Below, in pieces: positions 17,747 to 25,090 of a DNA stretch of 64,000 bases. Every line of letters starts with the position of its first letter. The first letter of the stretch is position 1. The DNA comes from JAPPHA01 sp963664045 (GTDB lineage Bacteria; Pseudomonadota; Alphaproteobacteria; Rhodobacterales; Rhodobacteraceae). A program made the position numbers and the translations under genes. Location of the stretch: assembly GCA_963664045.2 (NCBI GenBank), contig CAXXGT010000017.1, forward strand, positions 1 to 64,000, read 5' to 3'. The notes beneath the pieces were generated by a model that saw nothing but the letters and a program-made list of their open reading frames with translations, was not told the origin of the DNA and did not search any database.

Positions 17747-18614
17747 GACAAGCCCCCTGGTGGTGCAAGCGGCTTGAGGACAGTCAATCCGGGTTCACGC
17801 TTCGCGCAGAGAGCCGCGCATGTTGAACTCCGTCCAGCGAACAACAGACCAGATCCTGAACCTTGCGGGTCGGACCGGGACTGGCAAGGAATGAGGGCGC
17901 AACGTGCTGCCTGCAGGTCAGGCAATCATGTCGAAGGGACAGAAAGGAGGTCCGTTGACATCATGGATGACATAAAAAATACCGCAATTTCAACGATGTG
18001 GTGAGGTGGGGTTTATGCGGATACCTTCCTCGGATAACCGGAGACCATCACCTGGCAGGGCAGCGACTTCAGGATGCCGAGGAGCGCGACATGGTCGGCG
18101 TCCGTGTAGTCGAAGCGGTAGCGGCGCCCCGACCTGCGCGTCGACTGCACGTAGGGCGGGTCGCTGTAGACCAGCTCGCGACCCTCGAAGTCGAAGTCGG
18201 ACAGGAAGCGGTGGCAGCAGCCGTGAACCAGTTCCACCTCGTGGTCGCAGCTGAACGTCCTGATGGACCGGGCGTTGAGATCGATGCCGATGTTACGCAG
18301 CGCAGGCGGCTTGCGCTTCATGATCGCACCGCCCCCCAAGTGCGTTTCCAGATATGCGCGATGAGGCGGCATGAGGCTCACGATGGCCTGGCAGAGCCCC
18401 GTCGTCGCCTTTGACCCGAACCATGCCCCCATCGAAACGGCCTCCCCGGAGCGATCCTTCCGCGACCAACCATGGAGCGTCCGCTCTGTGATGTCAAGCG
18501 AAAATCCTCGACGGGCCAAGAGGTCGGAAGCGAGAACCGCGCAAGGCGCCACGGCAAGAGGGCGGACGCTCGACCCGAACGCAATCAGGCAAGAAATCCA
18601 ATGGTCAAGAAAGT

Positions 18615-18636
18615 GGGGGGGGGGGGGGGGGGGGGG
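18615..18636. repeat. 22-base G homopolymer inside the IS end
   Basis: An uninterrupted run of 22 G lies next to the terminus at 18647. The opposite end of the element has CCCC in the corresponding place, so a short G run expanded by slippage, or a sequencing or assembly artefact, are both possible. Confidence 0.9.
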
Positions 18637-18694
18637 CGAGCAGTTACGTATCTCTACCCTTTCTCTATTTCCTTGGGTTGTTGGTGATGTCACG

Positions 18695-19744
18695 TCAGAA
18701 GCTGAATGCCAGACCAGCGGACCAACTGCTCGATTTCACGATGTCGCCGTCATCATTGGGACCCTTGCCCCCACCGACACCGACTTGGAAAGATGCGCCA
18801 GAGCCAAGACTATAGACCGCAGCGAATCCGGCACCAGACGCCTTGTGCTCCATTGTGCCTTTCGTATTGCTCTGCCCGCCATTGACGCCAAAAGTCAGGT
18901 CTCCGACAGTGTAGGCGACACCGACACCAGCGTGCGTTATCTTGATCGCCGTGTCGTCTGTCTCCGCATTTTCTGTCGTGTCAACTGCACCCTTGATGGT
19001 GTCATGATCCTTGCTGGATGCGTTCACGAAGACTGAGAGACCATTGCCCATATCGACCGAGACGCTTGCCCCGATGATTGACGCATCATGACTCTCTCCG
19101 GGCTTGGCCTTGACGCCAAACGCATAGTCTGTGGCCGGTTTGGGCGCTACAGCGTCCACGTCCTTGCTGCCTGTTTGGTAGCCGAGACCGAGACCTATGC
19201 CGATCCCACCAAGGTCGCCAGCCCACGCGATGCCGACACCGACTGCGGAGTCGCTGGAGTCGTCCGAGCCGAACTCACCGGAGACCGTAGTGGTGATTCC
19301 ACCGAGCGTGTAGTCATAGCGAAGGATGTTGCCGCCATTGCCAGTGAATCCGTCAAGACCCGAGTTGCCGTTGTAACCGGGGTGCCCGGTGTGGTTGTCA
19401 GTGATCGACGTGGCGGACCCGACCTCCGTCAGCGCATTGTCAAAGCCGCCATCGGTGTCGCCGAGTGTCAGCGTGCCGAATACACCACTGATATGAACGT
19501 TGCCATCACTGGCGAACCCGCCACCCTTGGCGGCCTCGTCCAGATCGATAGAGGCACCGAAAGACAACCCTGTGTCGGTTGCCCCAGACAGGGCAAAACT
19601 GGCGTCGATATTCCGATGCAGCTTCGCGTCCTTGCCCTTCTCCCCAGCGACGCCCAACTCGGCGGATCCGGAGAGCGAGACATCGGCAGCTGCCATGCCA
19701 CCAGCAAAGGCCAGCGCGGTCGTTGCTATCAAAGTGCGCTTCAT
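18695..19744 (-). CDS. Porin 2, Rhodobacterales type
   Basis: A 349-residue paralogue of porin 1. The signal peptide MKRTLIATTALAFAGGMAAA precedes DVSLSGSAELG; the protein shares most strands with porin 1 and has a longer loop (VAPKPATDYAFGVKAKPGE). It ends SAGLAFSF. The start at 19744 follows AAAAGGGAAACAAATC. Its 3' flank (18648-18694) matches the 3' flank of porin 1, including the leader of the TbpB-like lipoprotein, which shows that a larger block was duplicated before the IS66-type element removed the neighbour. Confidence 0.88.
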   Translation of the reverse strand: MKRTLIATTALAFAGGMAAADVSLSGSAELGVAGEKGKDAKLHRNIDASFALSGATDTGLSFGASIDLDEAAKGGGFASDGNVHISGVFGTLTLGDTDGGFDNALTEVGSATSITDNHTGHPGYNGNSGLDGFTGNGGNILRYDYTLGGITTTVSGEFGSDDSSDSAVGVGIAWAGDLGGIGIGLGLGYQTGSKDVDAVAPKPATDYAFGVKAKPGESHDASIIGASVSVDMGNGLSVFVNASSKDHDTIKGAVDTTENAETDDTAIKITHAGVGVAYTVGDLTFGVNGGQSNTKGTMEHKASGAGFAAVYSLGSGASFQVGVGGGKGPNDDGDIVKSSSWSAGLAFSF

Positions 19745-19807
19745 GATTTGTTTCCCTTTTGAAGTTTATCTTGTTTGCAAGATCGGATCGAAACCTCTTC
19801 GAACCAC

Positions 19808-19831
19808 TTCCGATATTCATCTCTAACGGAA
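19808..19831. promoter_or_regulatory. Conserved dyad upstream of porin 2
   Basis: TTCCGATA-N8-TAACGGAA, one mismatch from the perfect dyad upstream of porin 1, and at the same 64-base distance from the start codon. The 200 bases from 19832 to the next IS show no gene. Confidence 0.55.
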
Positions 19832-20108
19832 TCAAAATAGGTCGAAGCGAGGGGCATTTCGGCGGAACCGAGGATGTCTTTTGCTGTGTAACTTTTCCAA
19901 CGGCTGGACGGACGAGGTGGTTAGCTGGATCCGGCCTGGATCAGCATTTTGCGGAATGTGACGCATTTGCGGCGACTTTGGCGGTGAGGGCTTCCCCGCA
20001 TTCATGGCCCTGTGCCGGAGTGCGCTCGCGGGTGCGTTTCGGTTAGGGGCTTATATACTTGCCTGAACTCCAAATGATTCCTATAAAAGAATCAGGAGGT
20101 TAAAGGTC

Positions 20109-21059
20109 ATGGTAAAATCAGCACCCGGCAAGCACTACCGCGAAGGCATCAGCATCATCGAGCTGACCGACATGTTTCCGACGGAGCAATCGGCAACGGA
20201 ATGGTTCGAAAGCCTGATCTGGCCGAATGCCCGGCACTGTCCGCGTTGCGGTTGCACCGAAACTTCGATCGCCGCGAAAACGTCCGGCCTGCCCTACTAC
20301 TGCCAGGGTTGTCAGCAAGCATTTTCCGTGCGGATCGGGACGGCCCTGGAGCGATCCAAGGTTCCGTTGCGCAAGTGGGTCTTTGCCATTTACCTCGAAA
20401 TGACCAGCCTGAAAGGCGTGTCCTCGATGAAACTGCATCGGGATATCAAGGTGACGCAAAAGACGGCTTGGTTCATGCTGCACCGCATCCGGGAAGCGTG
20501 GTCGGGCGAATGTGCCGACGTTCCATTCGCTGGCCCGGTCGAGGTTGACGAAACCTACATGGGCGGCAAACGCAAGAACATGAGCAACGCCAGGCGCGAG
20601 GAACTGGCTGACACCGGGCGCGGCGCGGTCGGGAAAACCGCCGTTGTCGGCGCGAAGGATCGTGAGAGCAACCAGGTTGCCGCCAAGGTGATCGAATCAA
20701 CCGATGCGCCGACCTTGCAAGGCTTCGTTGCAGACCATGCTGAGCCGGATGCCAAGGTCTACACCGACGATGCCAAGGCGTATCGGGGAATGCCGTTCGA
20801 TCATGAGGCGGTCAAGCATTCGGTCGGCGAATATGTCCGGGAACAAGCCCACACGAACGGCATGGAATCGTTCTGGTCGATGCTGAAGCGCGGGTATATC
20901 GGCGTCTGTCATCACATGAGCGCGAAGCATTTGCATCGCTATGTGAATGAGTTTGCCGGACGCCACAACGTGAGGGAGGAAGATACGCTGAAACAGATGG
21001 AAGCTGTTGTTGTCCGCATGGTCGGAAAGAGGATCATGTATCGGGACTTGGTATCGTGA
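20109..21059 (+). CDS. IS1595 family transposase (ISXO2-like)
   Basis: A 316-residue DDE transposase. It has an N-terminal zinc ribbon (CPRCGC, YYCQGC), a WH-like part (LEMTSLKGVSSMKLHRDIKV), then the ISXO2-like domain with VEVDETYMGGK (first Asp), VYTDDAKAY (second Asp) and HTNGMESFWSMLKRG (third acidic residue), ending RHNVREEDTL. Length and order are normal. The start follows AGGAGG at a suitable distance. Its stop overlaps the next start by four bases. Confidence 0.9.
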   Translation: MVKSAPGKHYREGISIIELTDMFPTEQSATEWFESLIWPNARHCPRCGCTETSIAAKTSGLPYYCQGCQQAFSVRIGTALERSKVPLRKWVFAIYLEMTSLKGVSSMKLHRDIKVTQKTAWFMLHRIREAWSGECADVPFAGPVEVDETYMGGKRKNMSNARREELADTGRGAVGKTAVVGAKDRESNQVAAKVIESTDAPTLQGFVADHAEPDAKVYTDDAKAYRGMPFDHEAVKHSVGEYVREQAHTNGMESFWSMLKRGYIGVCHHMSAKHLHRYVNEFAGRHNVREEDTLKQMEAVVVRMVGKRIMYRDLVS

Positions 21060-21373
21060 GTGCCGCCGAAGATTTGGCGGTAGACCTCGATGGACAGACT
21101 TTTGGGACAATCCTCGCCGATCCTCCTTGGCGATTTGCGCATCGAACCGGAAAGGTCGCGCCGGAACATCGTCGGCCAGGGCAATATGAAACGCTGGGCT
21201 TTGAAGAGATCGCCGCGGACTGGGCAAGGAAATTCGTCGCTGACAAGTTCGGCGCAGCGACGACACATTGGGCCAAGCTACAAAGCCGAATAGAGCGTGG
21301 TGTTGGCAGCCCGTGCCCGCTGCTACTGGTCGGCGTTCCTGCAACCGAGGTGGGCAAGGAGAAGCTGGAATGA
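21056..21373 (+). pseudogene. MT-A70-type adenine methylase, internally deleted passenger
   Basis: The N-terminus FGTILADPPWRFAHRTGKVAPEH carries the DPPW catalytic motif of MT-A70-type N6-adenine methyltransferases (quoted in parts: FGTILADPPWRF, then AHRTGKVAPEH). Only 105 residues remain where about 200 are usual. After GFEEIAADWARKF the sequence no longer resembles the core, so the middle has been lost while the frame stayed open. It is coupled to the transposase (ATGA at 21056) and to the following 54-residue gene. Some IS1595-group elements are known to carry methylase passengers, so this is probably a reduced version. Confidence 0.7.
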
Positions 21374-21534
21374 TCGAGGATAACGAAAGAAAACCGATCG
21401 AGGTACTGAACCCTGCGTACAGGGGCGCGACCCCGAAGGACGTAGGCCGCGCCCTGTTGCGCAGAGTGGAAAATCGCCAGGAAGACGACCGCGAGAAACC
21501 CACGCCAGACGGTGAATTTCAATCAAGTATATAA
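21370..21534 (+). CDS. 54-residue passenger protein of the IS1595-type element
   Basis: Starts with an ATG overlapping the methylase stop and reads MIEDNERKPIEVLNPAYRGA, ending GEFQSSI five bases before the right IS end. It is charged, with no membrane segment. Position and coupling suggest a genuine passenger; function unknown. Confidence 0.5.
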   Translation: MIEDNERKPIEVLNPAYRGATPKDVGRALLRRVENRQEDDREKPTPDGEFQSSI

Positions 21535-22494
21535 TCCCCTTCGGTTATGTTGGCCGCTGCGATGGCCGTGATCAGGATGCCGCTGGTTGTGCCTCGCCCC
21601 TGGTCATGAAGCCGTGCTTTCGCAGCATGGTGAACCAGCGCGGCGCGTTGCACATGACCATCAGTGCCTCGTAGTCGGTTTCGCGATCCCGATAGAATTC
21701 CCCTGTCGTGAGCATGTGGTAGATGACACGCAACAGCTTGTGCGCGGTGGCGACGGTGGCCCGCTTGTAGCCACGGCGCACGGTGAGCGCCTTGTGATAT
21801 CCCTTGAACTGACAGTGGTTGCTTCGGGCGGCGGCCTGTGCGCACTCGATGAGGAGGGTGCGCAGCGCCTGATTACCCCTGCGGACCAATGGCATTCGGA
21901 CAGACCTGGAGCTTTGGCGATTTTATTCTGCGGCCGGCAACGTTCTGATTTTACGACCTGAATCCCCTGGTGGAACTTTTTTTCCAAATGGGGGTTGTCA
22001 AGCTATCGCAAATATGCATGCTGTGCTTGTCATCACGGAGCACATGCGATGGACCCGCGAATCACCGCCCTGAATTCGACCACCTTCTCCGGCCGCCGGC
22101 TGACCCGGCGCCAGGTTGCCGAGGTCCAGGAGACGGTTGACCTGTTGCCGAACGACAGCCGCAACGAATTGTGCAAGACCATCTGCGAGCATCTCAACTG
22201 GGTGACGGCGAAGGGCGACTACAAGGTGGGTGCCTGCATGGGGATGCTGGAGCATCTTGAGCAGCACGGCATTGTGCGCCTGCCGGAGAAGCGGCAGAAC
22301 ATGGTCCGTCCGGACAGCAGCAAGCCGGTCTGGAGTTCGGCATCGGATCCCGGGCCGCTGATTTCGGCACCGCTCGGGGAGTTGCAACCCCTGGGCCTCG
22401 AGCTGGTCACGGACACCGAGGGACGTCAGTTGTGGAACGCCTGTGTGGACCGTCACCATTATCTCGGGTACCGCCGCCCCTTCGGGGCGCACAT

Positions 22495-22587
22495 CCGCTA
22501 TAATGGGAACCGAATGGTTATGGGAACCTTGAATCCCATGTGCCTGTCATGACACGCTTTTTCTCCTGATCAGGTTCCCATAATAAT
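22495..22587 (+). repeat. Left 93-bp terminal inverted repeat
   Basis: Exact reverse complement of 23174-23266 along its full length. It contains TGGGAACC and GGTTCCCA units arranged as internal half-sites, probably recombinase binding sites. Confidence 0.95.
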
Positions 22588-22630
22588 CTGCTCTACTCCT
22601 GTCGGTTTTGACATTGACAGGAGAGAGATC

Positions 22631-23167
22631 ATGCTTTCGAAACAATTCAGTCCGCCACTGCCCGATGTGGTTCCTGAACGGGATTCCCGAGTTGTCCGGT
22701 GCTACGCGGAGCACCTGGAAGGCCTTGGCCTTTCCGACAGGATGACCGGCGAATTGACCAGTACGGCCAGGCACATCGCGGTCTGGCTGGCGCTCAACGG
22801 ACCGGGTCTCGACACGTTCGACATCCGCCTCCTTGACCGCTTCATGCGCCATGAATGCCATTGCCCTGGCCGACGTCGGACCGGCAGGAGGCCCGGTCGA
22901 CAATGCAGGCAGTTTGCGGTCAGGTTCCTCCGGTACCTGCTCGAGACCGGGCGGGCAGAGGTGCCTGCGGAGATCGAGGCGACCAGAGACATCCGCAAGG
23001 TCTCGCTGTGGCTGGGGCATCAGAGCCTCAAGACCACTGAGATTTACCTGCGCACTGATCCGGCCGCAAAGTTGGGCATTCTCTCCGAGTGGCGTTCTCC
23101 GGGTCTCGCCAAGGGACGGTTCACGGGCGTGAAGGACGCGTTGATGGCGATGCTTTCCGACATCTGA
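22631..23167 (+). pseudogene. Tyrosine recombinase with the middle of the catalytic domain missing
   Basis: A 178-residue frame with AGGAGAG just before the ATG. Residues 1-80 resemble the core-binding domain (YAEHLEGLGLSDRMTGELTS, HIAVWLALNG). The C-terminus DIRKVSLWLGHQSLKTTEIYLRT carries the final His and catalytic Tyr boxes. The first catalytic Arg and the HxxR box, which should lie between, are absent, so about 130-150 residues seem deleted without loss of frame. It is probably inactive alone but might be mobilised by a full-length relative. The other two recombinases of a RIT trio are absent. Confidence 0.65.
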
Positions 23168-23173
23168 GCCGGA

Positions 23174-23266
23174 ATTATTATGGGAACCTGATCAGGAGAA
23201 AAAGCGTGTCATGACAGGCACATGGGATTCAAGGTTCCCATAACCATTCGGTTCCCATTATAGCGG
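23174..23266 (-). repeat. Right 93-bp terminal inverted repeat
   Basis: Exact reverse complement of 22495-22587. Its outer end runs into the 32-base palindrome at 23261-23292. Confidence 0.95.
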
Positions 23267-23292
23267 TGATGGGAATGTTCCCATCACCGCTA
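23261..23292. repeat. 32-bp palindrome at the right edge of the small element
   Basis: Two perfect 15-base arms (TAGCGGTGATGGGAA and its complement) separated by TG. It overlaps the last six bases of the inverted repeat and ends at the CCGCTA junction. No counterpart lies outside the left repeat. Confidence 0.9.
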
Positions 23293-25048
23293 CTTCCTGA
23301 CGGACTGCCGGGGCCGCAGGCTGGGCTGCCTTCTGTTCGATGCGGCGACCAAATCGCTGCCCTGCCGCGAACGCTGGATCGGGTGGAACGACCGGAGCAG
23401 GGACCGCAACCGCCCCCTTGTGGTGACCAATTCCCGCTGGCTGGTGTTTCCATGGGTACGGTCGAAGAACCTTGCCTCCTGCGCCCTGTCGCTGGCGACG
23501 CGGCGCCTCGGCGACGACTGGCAGGAACTGCATGGCTACAGGCCGGTCCTGTGCGAGACCTTCGTCGAGGAGGATCGCTTCAGGGCCACGTGCTACCGTG
23601 CGGCCAACTGGGAACGCATCGGGGAGACCGGGGGAGACAAGGGCAAGTCCATCAAGGGTGTCTACGTCCTGCCGCTGTGCAGGGACAGTCGGGAGGTCCT
23701 GCGCGGCGAACACCGGGATGCGGCAAAGCCTGCGAGGCCGAAGACAACGGCGGAACGCGGGCGCTCGGGCGGCAGCTGTCGCCGTTTCACCCGTCAGTGG
23801 GAGACGCTCGTCGCCGCCGCCACCGCCGTGGCGGAGCGCGAGGATGCACGCTGGCAGAAGCGCCGCCGCGTGTTCAGCACCCTGTTGATCATGCTGTTCG
23901 TCTTCCGTCTGGTCGTCGCTCCGCGCCGGCAGGGCTACCGTGCAACCCTCTGCGAGCTGTGGGAGCAGTGCCAGCAGTCCGACATCGCCCTGCCGCAGGA
24001 CGAACCGCCGGCGGCATCCTCGGTCAGCGAGGCGCGCGAGAAGCTCGACGAAGCCGCCTTCAAGACCCTGCACAGGGAAATCCTCGCCCACAGTCCCGAC
24101 GATCCCCTGTGGAAGGGAAACCGCATCTTCGCCGTCGACGGATCGAAGATCACCCTGCCGAGAGAACTGCTGCACGCCGGCTACCGCATCCCGAACGACA
24201 ATACCCATTACCCGCAGGGCATGATCAGCACCCTCTACAGGCTGCACACCCGCATGCCCGTAGACTTCGACCTCTTCAGCCACGAGAACGAGCGCGCGGC
24301 CGCACTCACCCATCTCGACCATGCCGCAAAAGGCGATGTCATCGTCTACGACCGCGGATACTGGTCCTTCGAGATGGCCCTGGTCCACCACCTGCGCAGG
24401 CTCGACTTCGTCTTCCGCATCAAGAACAATACCAACCCCGCCTTCGCTGCCTTCGCCGCCTCACGGGAGAGCGACCGCATCATCACCCTCAAGGCGCCCC
24501 GCGATGCAACCGAACTGCGCGGCCGCAGCCTCCGCATCCGCCTGGTCAAGTACACCGTCGCCGACACCGAGTACTGTCTCGCAACCTCCCTGCACGACAG
24601 CCGCTACACCGTCCCGGCACTCTCGGACCTCTACCACGGGCGCTGGCAGACCGAAGAGGGATACAAGACAGACAAGGCCGTGATCGAGAGCTTCCACGCA
24701 AAGTCCGAGCGCGGCGTGCGCCAGGAACTCTATGCCGCCTTCATACTGATCACCCTCGCACGCATGTTCGCCAACCGCTGTGACCATGACATCAACCACA
24801 ATGCCAACGATGACCTGCCGGCCATGCGCACCAACTTCAAGAACGGGATGAGACTGATGGGGCGCGAAATCGAGGCCATGTTCCTCAGGCAGAGCCAGAT
24901 GGTCGCCCAATCGGTCAGGAGAATCATGACCGGCCTCTCAAGGTGCATCCAGCGCGAGAGGCCAGGGCGAAGCTACAAGCGGGAATCCAGGCAACCAAGG
25001 AGCAAGTGGCAGAAGCGAACCGCCGCCTGACAGAACCAGACCACCATC

Positions 25049-25090
25049 AAGCCCCCGGCTTCCGGCAAAACGCCCGAAGCACGGGGGCTT
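25049..25090 (+). terminator. Hairpin after the DruA-IS4 gene
   Basis: Outer stem AAGCCCCCG / CGGGGGCTT with an inner stem GCTTC / GAAGC, 19 bases after the stop and inside the right IS end. It probably acts as a terminator, or protects the IS from outside transcription. Confidence 0.6.

Larger units (their letters stand above)
14827..18035 (+). mobile_element. Large serine recombinase element integrated in the methylase gene
   Basis: A 3,209-bp insertion defined by comparison with the intact methylase sequence. GGAT occurs at both edges (14823-14826 and 18032-18035) and once in the reconstructed target. Short imperfect inverted ends share AAACCCCAC. Contents in order are a DUF5372-like gene, a 57-residue protein, the recombinase and a 95-residue protein, all on the plus strand. 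From 17747 to 18035 no gene is seen; this probably holds the right attachment region. Confidence 0.75.
14561..18432 (-). pseudogene. D12 adenine methylase interrupted by a serine recombinase element
   Basis: The 5' part (18432 to about 18036) starts MGAWFGSKATTGLCQ after GGGGAGG and includes ETHLGGGAIMKRKPP, GIDLNARSIRTFSCDHEVEL and the catalytic DPPY motif, ending VMVSGYP. The 3' part (14826-14561) resumes SRLYGEHLASWRALEVQVNNQ and ends one base into the tnpC start. Joining the two at the shared GGAT gives GYPSRLYGEHL and an unbroken frame of 220 residues, matching the other methylase copy. The insertion therefore caused the interruption and precise excision would repair it. Confidence 0.85.
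13072..18647 (-). mobile_element. IS66-type element with D12 methylase, split by a serine recombinase element
   Basis: Bounded by GTAACTGCTCACCCC at 13072 and its inverted counterpart ending in CAGTTAC at 18647. Reading on the minus strand it holds a leader with a long G tract, the methylase gene, and an IS66-family tnpC. No tnpA or tnpB is visible. The flanking eight bases do not match, so there is no clean target duplication, and rearrangement since insertion is likely. A 3.2-kb element (14827-18035) interrupts the methylase. Without it the IS would be about 2.4 kb. Confidence 0.7.
20046..21539 (+). mobile_element. IS1595-type element with methylase passenger, complete ends
   Basis: Imperfect terminal inverted repeats start GGGG-x-TTATATACTTG at both ends. 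The element is flanked by a perfect 8-bp target duplication, TTCGGTTA, at 20038-20045 and 21540-21547, the size usual for the IS1595 family. It holds an intact transposase, an MT-A70-type methylase remnant and a 54-residue gene, each overlapping the next. Length 1,494 bp. The intact duplication suggests a fairly recent insertion. Confidence 0.88.
22495..23292 (+). mobile_element. Small inverted-repeat element with one tyrosine recombinase remnant
   Basis: A 792-bp insertion flanked by CCGCTA on both sides (22495-22500 and 23287-23292). Two perfect 93-bp inverted repeats (22495-22587, 23174-23266) enclose one short tyrosine recombinase gene. The right side carries an additional 32-base palindrome (23261-23292). 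RIT elements (recombinase in trio) have three adjacent tyrosine recombinases between inverted repeats. This could be a deletion derivative of one with a single fused or truncated recombinase, but the link is inference. Confidence 0.75.
22049..25030 (+). pseudogene. DruA-like (DUF4338) domain fused to IS4 transposase, interrupted
   Basis: One gene with a 792-base insertion. The start at 22049 has GGAG eight bases upstream. The N-terminal DUF4338 part shows LNWVTAKGDYKVGACMGML and DRHHYLGYRRPFGAHIRY up to codon 150. It resumes after the insert with FLTDCRGRRLGCLLFDAAT, VVTNSRWLVFPWV and LCETFVEEDRF. After a basic linker comes an IS4 DDE transposase: IFAVDGSKITL, VIVYDRGYWSF and the YREK signature in YHGRWQTEEGYKTDK. 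Because 792 is a multiple of three, joining CGC-TAC across the insert gives an unbroken 729-residue protein. Compare the separate DruA-like gene at 4202-5095. Confidence 0.85.

Noticed and set aside
13072..18647. A clean 8-bp target duplication for the second IS66-type element
   Set aside because: The eight bases flanking either end do not match, with either choice of left end.
22495..23292. A CRISPR array or attC-like cassette suggested by the repeats
   Set aside because: There are only two inverted copies, not direct spaced repeats, and no integrase-associated cassette structure.
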